Source: Acidobacteriota bacterium (GTDB taxonomy: Bacteria > Acidobacteriota > Blastocatellia > RBC074). From it: a DNA stretch of 64,000 bases. Positions 20,085-28,432 of this stretch are shown piece after piece. A program made the translations under genes and the position numbers. The stretch spans positions 36,442 to 100,441 of the forward strand of contig JAFDVI010000011.1 in NCBI GenBank assembly GCA_018269055.1. Reading direction: 5' to 3'. Position 1 is the stretch's first letter. Each line of letters begins with the position of its first letter. Under the pieces are notes generated by a model. It was not told the origin of the DNA. It did not search any database and saw only the letters and a list, made by a program, of their open reading frames with translations.

Positions 20085-20242
20085 CGAAACTTCCTTTTCA
20101 TTTCAAATCGGATTCATCTTTTGTGAAGTTATCGCCAACTTGTTGGCTAGCCAAACCAAATGACGATAGGCATAATAACGGCGTTATCAGTTTACGGCTA
20201 TTTGTTACCAATAGCCGAAAGAACCGACGCGAGAGGAAGTCA

Positions 20243-21073
20243 ATGAGCCAGATTCTCGTAGTTGACGACGATCAAACCTTACATGAATTGATCGAAGGCG
20301 CACTCAAAAGCGAAGGGCACATCTTGCAACATGCTTTCAATGGACGCGAAGGCTTGGACATGTTGCGGCATGAGCGTTTTGATTTGGCACTGATTGATTA
20401 CGTGATGCCGGAAATGGACGGCGGCGAGTTTTTGGAAGAGTTGCGGCGCGAACACCCCAACCTGAAAGCCGTTATGATTACCGCCTTTGGAACTCCGGAA
20501 GCCGTGCTCGTCGCCATGCGCAAACGCGTCTGTGATTTCATCATCAAACCGTTCAGCATTGCCGACTTGAAAGTAGCCGTCAGTTCGGTGCTCGGCGAAG
20601 CAGAACCGGTCAACATCGAAGTCATTTCCGCGAAACCACATTGGGTGCAATTGCGCGTGCCTTGCGACTTGGCGGCGGTGCCGATCCTGCAAAAACTCCT
20701 GACCCAATTGAAAGCCGATTTGCCGGAAGAAACCCGCGATGCAATGGCTTACGCCTTCCGCGAAATGCTCAATAACGCCATCGAACATGGCGGAAAACTC
20801 GACCCGACGCAGTTTGTTGAAGTGGCTTGCGTGCGAACCAAACGAGCGATTATTTACTGGATCAAAGACCCCGGCGAAGGCTTTAACCCAGCGGAACTGG
20901 AACACGCCGCCGTCAACAATCCCGCCAACGATCCTTTCCGCCACGTCACGATTCGGGACGAAAAGGGATTGCGCGCGGGCGGCTTCGGAATTCTGATGGT
21001 CAATCAATTGGTGGACGAACTGGTTTACAACGAACGCCGCAACGAGTTGATGTTCATCAAATACCTTTCCTAA
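20243..21073 (+). CDS. Response regulator fused to an anti-sigma-type ATPase domain
   Basis: 276 residues. Residues 1-120 form a receiver domain with phospho-acceptor Asp52 (LALIDYVMPEMDGG), Thr in MITAFG and Lys in FIIKPF. Residues about 140-276 form a GHKL ATPase of the RsbW/SpoIIAB type: N-box FREMLNNAIEHGG and G-box GEGFNP. The domain order suggests that phosphorylation controls a serine kinase or anti-sigma activity, as in partner-switching systems. The ATG at 20243 follows a good GAGAGGAAG ribosome site. No antagonist gene is adjacent; adenosine deaminase starts 9 nt downstream. Confidence 0.9.
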   Translation: MSQILVVDDDQTLHELIEGALKSEGHILQHAFNGREGLDMLRHERFDLALIDYVMPEMDGGEFLEELRREHPNLKAVMITAFGTPEAVLVAMRKRVCDFIIKPFSIADLKVAVSSVLGEAEPVNIEVISAKPHWVQLRVPCDLAAVPILQKLLTQLKADLPEETRDAMAYAFREMLNNAIEHGGKLDPTQFVEVACVRTKRAIIYWIKDPGEGFNPAELEHAAVNNPANDPFRHVTIRDEKGLRAGGFGILMVNQLVDELVYNERRNELMFIKYLS

Positions 21074-21082
21074 ACGTCAGCG

Positions 21083-22114
21083 ATGCAACTGGAACACTTC
21101 ATTCGCCGCATGCCAAAAGTCGAGCTTCACGTTCACTTGGAAGGTTCGATTCAGCCGGAAACATTGCTCAAACTGGCCGAACGGAATCGGGTCAAGCTGC
21201 CTGCTTCGACAGTCGAAGGTCTGCGCAAGTGGTATACCTTTACGAATTTCGCGCATTTCATCGAAATCTACCTGACCATTTCCTCCTGCATCTGCTCGGC
21301 GGAAGACATCGAGTTGATTGCACGCGAATTCCTGCGCGGCCAGGCGATGCAAAACATCCAACATAGCGAAGTCACCTTTACGCCCTACACGCATTTCAGT
21401 TTGAATCGAAAAATTCCTTTTGTAGACCAATTGGCCGCGCTCACACGCGCACGCGCCTGGGCTGTTGAAGAATTGGGAATTAGCGTCAGTTGGGTGCTGG
21501 ATATTTCGCGCAACGTGCGTCCCATCGAACACGGCTTGACCGTAGCCGATTGGGTCATCAGCGGAAAAGATCGGGGCGTGGTGGCTTTGGGATTGGGCGG
21601 GCCAGAATTTGGTCATCCGCCAGAATTATTTGCCGAAGCCTTTGATCGCGTGTTGGCAGCAGGAATGGCCAGCGTTCCGCACGCCGGAGAAGTTGCCGGC
21701 GCGGAAAGCGTATGGGGAGCGCTACGAAGCTTGAAAGCACAACGCATCGGCCACGGAGTTCGCTGCCTGGAAGACCCAAACCTTGTCATCGAATTGCGCG
21801 AGCGGCAAATCCCGCTGGAAGTGTGCCCGACCAGCAACGTCTGTTTGGGCGTCGCGCCTTCCATTGCCGAACATCCGCTGCCGCAATTGCTGGACGCAGG
21901 TCTGTACGTCACGATCAATTCCGACGATCCGCCGATGTTCAATACGACGCTGACCGACGAATACCTGAAAATCACCGAAGCCTTTCAGTTCAGCCGGGAA
22001 ACCATAGAACAGTTGGCCTTAAATGCAGTGCGCGCCAGCCTGTTGCCAGAACTGACGCGCGCAGAGATGGAACAACGCTTTCGCAGCGAGTTTTCCCTTT
22101 TAAGGCCTGGGTGA
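21083..22114 (+). CDS. add: Adenosine deaminase
   Basis: 343 residues, normal length. It deaminates adenosine (or a related nucleoside) to inosine with Zn2+. Metal ligands His16 and His18 are in VELHVHLEGS; further motifs are VPHAGEVAGAESV (metal His and catalytic Glu), QRIGHGVRCLED and NSDDPPMFN (Asp ligands). Only 9 nt separate it from the response regulator, so the two are probably cotranscribed. Its last 15 nt overlap the end of the convergent secreted-protein gene. Confidence 0.93.
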   Translation: MQLEHFIRRMPKVELHVHLEGSIQPETLLKLAERNRVKLPASTVEGLRKWYTFTNFAHFIEIYLTISSCICSAEDIELIAREFLRGQAMQNIQHSEVTFTPYTHFSLNRKIPFVDQLAALTRARAWAVEELGISVSWVLDISRNVRPIEHGLTVADWVISGKDRGVVALGLGGPEFGHPPELFAEAFDRVLAAGMASVPHAGEVAGAESVWGALRSLKAQRIGHGVRCLEDPNLVIELRERQIPLEVCPTSNVCLGVAPSIAEHPLPQLLDAGLYVTINSDDPPMFNTTLTDEYLKITEAFQFSRETIEQLALNAVRASLLPELTRAEMEQRFRSEFSLLRPG

Positions 22115-22783
22115 TTCCCGATTGAAAACCAGGATGGTTTCATCCCACCCGGCCAACAAATTGACGGTGCGTTTGATTTTCAGCACGTTTCCGCCGTCAG
22201 CAAGTTCCCAGGCTTCTTTGACGTAGGAAGTGAATTGATTTCCCTGCACTTCAAATTCTCTTTCCAGGTAAATGTCCAGAATTTTATCGCCTCTTCTCCA
22301 CGAAGCGCGGCGTTTGATTTTGCCCGGAGATAAACCGGCAACATCTCGAATGACTTCTTTGCCATCCAGATCGCAAACGACACGCCTTAACACAGTGGCC
22401 AAAGCTCGTCCGTGAGCAAACACCACCTTGTTGCCGCCTGAGACTGCATCCCCGATGCCGCCTCCAACGGAACCTGTGCTGCTCCCTCCGCCGGCAATGG
22501 CGGTGTTGATGGCGTTCTGCGCACTGGTTTGGGGCGGCCTGTTTTGGTCTTGCACAGGCGATGGACTGAGATTTCCGTCCACCTTGGATTCGACGAAAAT
22601 CTGTTTTTCATCCTGTTTGACCGTCAGGCGATAGCTTTTCAGATCGGCGGGGACATCGCGGGTCTTTTTCACATCCAGCGTCCAAGTGCCTGAAAAGTTC
22701 GCTTGATTTTGAGCAATAGCGACAACACTGAAACCAATCAGCATTGCGCCGCAAAGGGTGATTTTGGCAATGACATTTTTCAT
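22100..22783 (-). CDS. Secreted protein of unknown function
   Basis: 227 residues. A signal peptide covers residues 1-24 (ITLCGAMLIGFSVVAIAQ). After it comes NFSGTWTLDVKKTR, the opening of a small beta domain common in acidobacterial exported proteins; a Gly/Ser-rich linker lies in the middle (AIAGGGSSTGSVGGGIGDAV). The ATG at 22783 has a strong AGGAGG site. It ends 15 nt inside the convergent add gene. No function assigned. Confidence 0.7.
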   Translation of the reverse strand: MKNVIAKITLCGAMLIGFSVVAIAQNQANFSGTWTLDVKKTRDVPADLKSYRLTVKQDEKQIFVESKVDGNLSPSPVQDQNRPPQTSAQNAINTAIAGGGSSTGSVGGGIGDAVSGGNKVVFAHGRALATVLRRVVCDLDGKEVIRDVAGLSPGKIKRRASWRRGDKILDIYLEREFEVQGNQFTSYVKEAWELADGGNVLKIKRTVNLLAGWDETILVFNRESPRP

Positions 22784-22971
22784 AGCTTGCCTCCTGGTTG
22801 TTTTGAATGTTGATTTTCTTGCGGATAGTTTCTGCGGGCAATGAATCGTAAGACTATCGCCCATCATTCGGCTGGGTGAAGTTTGGCCTAAAAGTAGTTT
22901 TTTGAACAGTCCTTGAACCCGAAATTGAGATTCTATGGCGGATTAATTCGGTCGGCCTCAAGCTCCATTAA

Positions 22972-23003
22972 AACAAGGAGCGGCCAGACGACCGCTCCTT
23001 GTT
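22972..23003 (-). terminator. Rho-independent terminator after the M14 peptidase gene
   Basis: A 12-bp perfect stem AACAAGGAGCGG/CCGCTCCTTGTT with an 8-nt loop, followed on the minus strand by TTTTAAT. It lies 25 nt past the peptidase stop codon. Confidence 0.8.
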
Positions 23004-23028
23004 TCTGAAGTTGATCAGGTCCTTTCGA

Positions 23029-26000
23029 TCACTGATCCTGTTCGCCATTTTGACCGGCTTGAGGCTGTCCCCCTCGGCGAGGGGCACTGCGTCCCACGTT
23101 CAGATGGTCGTAATTCAGCGCCGCATTGAACAGCAGCGAAAAGCTGCCGTGTGTTTCGTGTCGCCACATTGGATTATTGGCAAACATCACCACATGGCCC
23201 TTACCGACGGGAACATCCAATACGGCGGGTTTGCCCGCGAGTTCGGAACCACCTGCCAGCATCCCACTGACAAGCAAATCCTTTTCATCCACGAAGCGCA
23301 ACACTACGCGCGGACGCATCTCAGGCGGCGGTTGGTTGGCTGCGAGTTGTTGAAGCATGTCAGACTGTGCACCGTCTCCGCTCGCCGCTGGCGGGGTGTA
23401 TGCTGGGCGACCCTGTATCACATCGGGGTCAGTCAAACTGCCGCGGCCGCTGGGGCGGTTTTGCTGACCGCCACCGCCGAAGCCGCCGCGTCCGCCACCC
23501 CCACCAAAACCGCCGCCGCCAGGACCGCCAGTTGCGACTTGCAACAGCGGCGATTGATTGAAATAAACCGCCAGCTTCTCATCGTAACCGTAAGCAATCG
23601 GGCTTTTCCGGTCGGCAAACGTCGCGTTCATAATCGAACCGCGTGCATTCAACGCGCGTGCATCCTGAATTGCGACACCTTCCGTGATCCCGAAATCAAT
23701 CGGGATCGCAGCGTTGCTGCCAACAGTAACAAACAGGCCGCCGCTTTCGATGAACTTTTGCAAGTTCGCGACGCCGATAATCCCCATGCCACCGCGCATG
23801 TCCGCCGTCGTGTCGGGCGATTGGCCCATATTCGGCGTCAAATCGGATTTCTGCCACGGAATGGGCGAATCTTTCTCACCGCGATTGGGAATGCCCCGGA
23901 CCAGCGATTGCGCCGAGCCGCCGACCGGCCCCCAAATAATCACGTCCCATTTGTCGCGCAGATTCGGCACCTGTCCGATGACTTGGTCAGAAATGTAATC
24001 GTAGGGAATGCCAAGTCGGTCGAATTCGACTCGGTACCATCCCTCGTTTTGCGTGTTCGTCCACGTATGCACGAGCGCGATACGCGGCACGGCCAGCGGA
24101 TGTTGCGCGACTTTCGGCAATTCATCCACGGCATTTGCGGTCAAGCCCAACGCCGTGACTTCTTGCCGCAAACGTGCGTCGAGGTCGCCGCCTTCGGCTT
24201 TGATGATGAACGAACCGGCGTTAAAACTGCGTTCGCCGATTTTGAACGTATCTTCGGCGGCGTTCATCTTTACGTCTTTAAGCCGAAAGCGCAGTTGTGT
24301 GAGCGCGTTTTCCGCTGTGTGATTGATGACGTAGCCAGCCTTCCCTGCACCAACGACGCTGCCCGTGACTTTGGCCATGCCGTTGATCAGCGTCATCGGG
24401 GCGTCGAGTACCTTTTCGTCTTTGACGCGCACGGTTTTGACATTGCGCAACGGGCCGAGCGTCCAGCCAGTGTCGTCATACGGGCGCGGGTCGTTGACGT
24501 TGTAATACTGCGTGTCGAGCAGCATGTCAGCCATGCGCGAATACGGTTGATCCATACGTACAACGTAGCTTCCGGCAGGAAACTTGCCGTCTTTGGTTTC
24601 GATTTCCTTATCGGCCTTGTGGACTTCGCAGCCCTGCATCTTGAGCAGGTTTACGAGGTCGGCGGCTTCGGTCGGGCGCGGATCGTCCGCTGGCAAAACC
24701 CAAGCGGCGGGGCCTTCAGTACGCGCCTTGGCTACGGAGCGCTTGCTCTTCAGGTAATAATTGTTGAGGAACTTCTCTTTGTTGACCGAAGTGTAATTCA
24801 TTGCAAACAGAATCGCGCTCTGTTGCATGTTGATATTGTTGCGGATGGACCAGTTTACTCGCGGCAGCGGCGGGTTGGGACGATACCACTCGCGCGTGGA
24901 TTGCGCAGTTGTAGTAATCATTCGCGTATCAGCGCCACCATTGCCTTGCGTTTCGTAAAAGCGGCCAATCGAGTTATGCCCATTGGCAACATAAAACATA
25001 TAATTTGGTGCCCAGCCATCATAAAATCCATGCGTCCACACGCCAGGCACGCCGCGCTTGGTCATTTCTTCGATTTCGTGATAGGCGAGCGTTTGCCATT
25101 CATCAATCACCAGCGGATCGAGCCAGGCGTTGTATGGCCCTGTGCCCGTTGAAGTGTATAGAAAAGATTGCGATTCGTGCAGGTCGTGAAGGATGGTCGG
25201 ATGATAGTCGAGAAACGTCGCCATTTGATTGCGTGTCAGCGCGAGCGCCATGCCCAATGAATCGCGGTTGTTGTCGTGGGCGACGTATTTGCCCCAATAC
25301 AGCAATCCGGGCGCGCGTTTACCTTCGTTGGCTTTGCGCCAGTTATAGAGGTCAACCATCATGTCGCGCCCATCCACTTCGAGCGTCGGAGTGATCAGCA
25401 CGATGACGTTTTTGCGAATTTGCTGAATGAAAGGCGTTTCTTCGACAGCCAGTCGGTAGGCCATCTCCATCAACATTTCCGGGCTGCCGGTTTCGGGCGA
25501 ATGGATCGAACCGCTTGCCCAATAAATCACCTTGCCGTCGGCGATCAGTTTCTGCGCTTCGCCATCATTGATGCGGCGCGGGTCGGCGAGTTTGGCGGTG
25601 ATCTCCTTGTACTTCGCCAGATTGGCAATCGTTGCTTCATCGCCAACAGCAACTAGAAGTTGCTCGCGCCCCAATTCACTCTTTTCCGCCGCGGTAAAGA
25701 CCTTGACCCGCGGCGTGGCTTTCTCCAATTCGCGGTAATATCGATATTGGTCTTTCGTGTAAGTCAGCTTGTTGGGGGTCCCAATGGGATAGCCTAATAT
25801 CCTGGCCGGAGTCGGCACCTTATCCGATGCCGGTAGATGATCTACCAACTCAGTCAAGAAGAACTTTTCGGTCGTGTTTTTGAGAATTGATTCTGTGTAT
25901 TCCTTATCAATGGGCTGTGACTGGTCAGCTTGAGACGTTTTGGCGACCTGGGTCTGTGACGCAGGCTTTTTTGCGCCTTGTGCAAGGGCCGGATTTGCAA

Positions 26001-26073
26001 GCGGCGAAAGAAGCAAGCCGAACAGGGCGATATGCGCGACGGCACTTCGCAGTTTGAATGGCGAGCGAGTCAT
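23029..26073 (-). CDS. Secreted M14-family zinc carboxypeptidase
   Basis: 1014 residues from the ATG at 26073 (ribosome site GGAGGC). A signal peptide is followed by a Gln/Lys-rich segment. The M14 domain, in the N-terminal third, has the H-x-x-E zinc motif in SGSIHSPETGSPE and later LDYHPTILHDLHES and NNRDS, all seen in this family. The C-terminal half has a glutamine amidotransferase-like or beta region with a Gly-rich patch (GGFGGGGGRGGFGGGG near residue 880). Family members cleave C-terminal residues from peptides; this size is typical of large exported acidobacterial M14 enzymes. Its own terminator follows. Confidence 0.88.
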   Translation of the reverse strand: MTRSPFKLRSAVAHIALFGLLLSPLANPALAQGAKKPASQTQVAKTSQADQSQPIDKEYTESILKNTTEKFFLTELVDHLPASDKVPTPARILGYPIGTPNKLTYTKDQYRYYRELEKATPRVKVFTAAEKSELGREQLLVAVGDEATIANLAKYKEITAKLADPRRINDGEAQKLIADGKVIYWASGSIHSPETGSPEMLMEMAYRLAVEETPFIQQIRKNVIVLITPTLEVDGRDMMVDLYNWRKANEGKRAPGLLYWGKYVAHDNNRDSLGMALALTRNQMATFLDYHPTILHDLHESQSFLYTSTGTGPYNAWLDPLVIDEWQTLAYHEIEEMTKRGVPGVWTHGFYDGWAPNYMFYVANGHNSIGRFYETQGNGGADTRMITTTAQSTREWYRPNPPLPRVNWSIRNNINMQQSAILFAMNYTSVNKEKFLNNYYLKSKRSVAKARTEGPAAWVLPADDPRPTEAADLVNLLKMQGCEVHKADKEIETKDGKFPAGSYVVRMDQPYSRMADMLLDTQYYNVNDPRPYDDTGWTLGPLRNVKTVRVKDEKVLDAPMTLINGMAKVTGSVVGAGKAGYVINHTAENALTQLRFRLKDVKMNAAEDTFKIGERSFNAGSFIIKAEGGDLDARLRQEVTALGLTANAVDELPKVAQHPLAVPRIALVHTWTNTQNEGWYRVEFDRLGIPYDYISDQVIGQVPNLRDKWDVIIWGPVGGSAQSLVRGIPNRGEKDSPIPWQKSDLTPNMGQSPDTTADMRGGMGIIGVANLQKFIESGGLFVTVGSNAAIPIDFGITEGVAIQDARALNARGSIMNATFADRKSPIAYGYDEKLAVYFNQSPLLQVATGGPGGGGFGGGGGRGGFGGGGQQNRPSGRGSLTDPDVIQGRPAYTPPAASGDGAQSDMLQQLAANQPPPEMRPRVVLRFVDEKDLLVSGMLAGGSELAGKPAVLDVPVGKGHVVMFANNPMWRHETHGSFSLLFNAALNYDHLNVGRSAPRRGGQPQAGQNGEQDQ

Positions 26074-26287
26074 AACGGGCCTCCGATGAAAATGATTTTC
26101 CGAATTCGCGCGATCCAATTGCGCGGTTGATGAGTTCATTCGTTCAGACGGGCGGCAGTATCGTGCGGTTACGAGCTTTAGGCAAGATTCCATGGCAGCC
26201 TCAAATACTGAGGTGCGCGGCTCAACTCAGCTTGATAAACTGCAACCTATTCAATTTTGTGCAAACCCAAGAAGGAGATTCCTTGGC

Positions 26288-27133
26288 ATGTACTCGAATA
26301 ACGAATCATCGTTTGCGTTTTCCGATCTGAATTTGGCTCGTCGGCTGGAACGTACTGAAGCCACGGCAAATGCCGAATTTGTCGAAGCTCGCGCCAAATT
26401 TTTTCCTAGTAGCGGGGCTTGCTGGATGGAATGCGCCGGAGCCTATGCCATGTTTGATGGTGTGGGCTCACCATTGACGCAAACATTTGGATTAGGTGTG
26501 TTTGAGCCGGTAACCGCAGAAACGCTCGACCGCATTGAAGAGTTTTACCGACAGCGTGGTTCGGAGGTATTTCACGAAATCAGTCCGATGTCGGATCCAT
26601 CACTATTGACCCTGCTCGGCGAACGTGGGTATCGCCCAATTGAAGTGACCAGTGTCATGTTTCGGCCAATTGGGCGAAATACCAATTTGGCAATTCGAGT
26701 GAATGATCAGATCCGGATTCGGCTAATTGGCAAAAATGATGACTCTGCTCACGAATTGTGGGCGCAGACCGCCGCCAAAGGCTGGGCGCACGAAGTCGAA
26801 TTCGGAGATTTGGTTTTGGATTTATCTCGGTTGACGGTGAAAAAAGGAGTCGTTCCAGCTTTTCTGGCAGAACTGAATAGCAAAGCGGTTGCCACTGGCG
26901 CATTAAGCATTACAGACGGCGTAGCGCTACTCGCCGGCGCCAGCACGATTCCCGAAGCACGGAAACAAGGAGCACAATTGGCGCTGCTTGACACTAGGTT
27001 GCGTTATGCAGCGGAACAAGGTTGCGATCTGGCGATGATGTGCGCTTTGCCGGGCAGCGCGTCTCAACGCAACGCCGAACGGCAAGGCTTTCGGATCGCC
27101 TACACCAGAATCAAGTGGCAAGCATTCAAGTGA
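26288..27133 (+). CDS. GNAT-family N-acetyltransferase-like protein
   Basis: 281 residues, likely two tandem GNAT folds. The second half has GALSITDGVALLAGASTIPE followed by ARKQGAQLALLDTRLRYA, the acetyl-CoA-binding strand and helix (R/Q-x-x-G-A pattern), and then CALPGSASQRNAERQGFRI, a usual GNAT C-terminal motif. The ATG at 26288 follows AAGGAG. The substrate is unknown. It is divergent from the M14 gene and followed by a bidirectional terminator. Confidence 0.83.
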   Translation: MYSNNESSFAFSDLNLARRLERTEATANAEFVEARAKFFPSSGACWMECAGAYAMFDGVGSPLTQTFGLGVFEPVTAETLDRIEEFYRQRGSEVFHEISPMSDPSLLTLLGERGYRPIEVTSVMFRPIGRNTNLAIRVNDQIRIRLIGKNDDSAHELWAQTAAKGWAHEVEFGDLVLDLSRLTVKKGVVPAFLAELNSKAVATGALSITDGVALLAGASTIPEARKQGAQLALLDTRLRYAAEQGCDLAMMCALPGSASQRNAERQGFRIAYTRIKWQAFK

Positions 27134-27161
27134 GCAATTTTGTGCAAGCTTAGCCAGCAAA

Positions 27162-27185
27162 ATAGGGGTGGTTGCCCACCCCTAT
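27162..27185. terminator. Bidirectional terminator between GNAT gene and Lys/Ala peptide gene
   Basis: Ten-bp stem ATAGGGGTGG/CCACCCCTAT with a 4-nt loop, in the gap between two convergent genes. On the minus strand it is followed by TTTTGC. Confidence 0.65.
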
Positions 27186-27244
27186 GTTAATCAATCTCGA
27201 CAATAAATTTTGGATGCGTGAACAATGTACACGCCAGGTCAGAG

Positions 27245-27325
27245 TTACTTCTTCTTCGCGGCCTTTTTCGCCGGTTTAGCGGCTTTCTTCGCCGGAGCCT
27301 TTTTCGCTGCTTTCTTGGCTGCCAT
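27245..27325 (-). CDS. 26-residue Lys/Ala-rich peptide, histone H1 tail-like
   Basis: A short frame with an AAAGGAG ribosome site 9 nt before the ATG. The product is built only of Met1, Ala, Lys and three other Lys/Ala-breaking Pro residues at most, in AAKKAAKKAPAKKAAK-like repeats. Such chains resemble the tails of histone H1-like, HU-like and Hc1-like DNA-binding proteins; a free peptide could bind nucleic acid. Codons vary (AAG/AAA, GCC/GCG/GCT), which argues against a simple DNA repeat. The ATP-grasp protein at 42008-43153 ends in a similar tail. Confidence 0.6.
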   Translation of the reverse strand: MAAKKAAKKAPAKKAAKPAKKAAKKK

Positions 27326-27548
27326 AAAATTTTCTCCTTTCTCTCATTGATAGCTTAACCACAAGATGAAGTATTGAATTATCTCTTGTAGTCTACAGCG
27401 AGTAACATACTAGATGTAGTTTATAAACTTGCTGTGATAGTGTGTCAAGAACAAATTTGAGTTGTATCAAATTCGACGCGACTATTTTGAATTGAGTCAA
27501 CACTGTTGATTTTACTTGGGTGGTAAATCAGATTGCACGGCGGGCCCT

Positions 27549-28298
27549 ATGCAAACTCTTTCATCGAAAAATAGTGATCAGAGACCCTCAGTTATTCACC
27601 CGCAGCACGAATCTATGCTGCCATTTCGGTTAATCAGTGGCATAGAGGTCGCGTCGGTCCTTGCTTCCGTGCTCATCACGACCTGGATGCTTATCCCATT
27701 GCAACCAGAGCCACGATTTTTGATCGCGTTGCCCGGATTGTTTACTGTGTTCCTGATGCTGAATTCACATCGGGTGCGCAATGAGCGCTTTGCTGATGTT
27801 GGTCTTTCACTGCGAAATTTTGGACAGGCATCGCGGCTGCTCGCACTGCCAATGTTGATTGTCTGTTTGATAATAACGGTGATTGGATTTGCCACCCACT
27901 CCTTCCATCAGACGTCTCACTTTTGGGGGACGCTCATCGTGGTGCCAGTCTGGGCAATGATTCAGCAATATGCTCTGCAGGCATTCATCTTTCGCCGTAT
28001 GTGTTGGCTGTTTGTATCGCCTTTGGCTTCGTTTGAAGAAAGAAAGAAGAAAACTCGATGGGCGATTTTGGCAACGGCGACAATCTTCTCACTAGCGCAT
28101 TTGCCAAATCCGATGTTGATGCTTTTGACTTTCTTGGGAGCGTTGTTGTGGTCGTGGGTTTATGATCGTGCGCCAAACTTAGTTGCGCTTGCATTGTCAC
28201 ATACAATCCTCAGCTTAATGCTGATGACCTCAATGCCATCCTGGTTTTTGCCGAGCATGAGTGTGGGATACAAACATTTTTTGTATCAGAAGTTTTGA
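27549..28298 (+). CDS. CPBP-family intramembrane protease-like protein, atypical active site
   Basis: 249 residues with about six to seven membrane helices. The CPBP (Abi/Rce1) motifs are recognisable but changed: motif 1, normally EExxxR, reads QQYALQAFIFRRM; motif 2 is FSLAHLPNP and motif 3 ALSHTILS with His. The Gln-Gln form occurs in a known subgroup; with the catalytic Glu pair gone, protease activity is doubtful. The start is the ATG at 27549; a TTG at 27516 is possible. Confidence 0.75.
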   Translation: MQTLSSKNSDQRPSVIHPQHESMLPFRLISGIEVASVLASVLITTWMLIPLQPEPRFLIALPGLFTVFLMLNSHRVRNERFADVGLSLRNFGQASRLLALPMLIVCLIITVIGFATHSFHQTSHFWGTLIVVPVWAMIQQYALQAFIFRRMCWLFVSPLASFEERKKKTRWAILATATIFSLAHLPNPMLMLLTFLGALLWSWVYDRAPNLVALALSHTILSLMLMTSMPSWFLPSMSVGYKHFLYQKF

Positions 28299-28374
28299 TC
28301 TTTGATCACAGATGCAGCCAGGACTTATTGCTCTCCAGCAATTGGTGACTGAGGGGCGTTTCTTTTACAAACGA

Positions 28375-28424
28375 GGGAACATTGTCGCGTGAAATTGGCT
28401 TTTTCGTTGTGCGGCAATGTTCCC
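28375..28424. terminator. Long inverted repeat between convergent CPBP and pepA genes
   Basis: GGGAACATTG and CAATGTTCCC form a 10-bp stem, extended by TCGC/GCGG, around a 22-nt loop with a run of T. It lies just past the pepA stop and could end transcription from both sides. Confidence 0.5.
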
Positions 28425-28432
28425 AGGTAGTT

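Noticed and set aside
22999..25152. 717-codon open frame on the plus strand
   Set aside because: It is antisense to the M14 peptidase gene, has a Cys/Arg/His-rich composition typical of shadow frames, and no domain.
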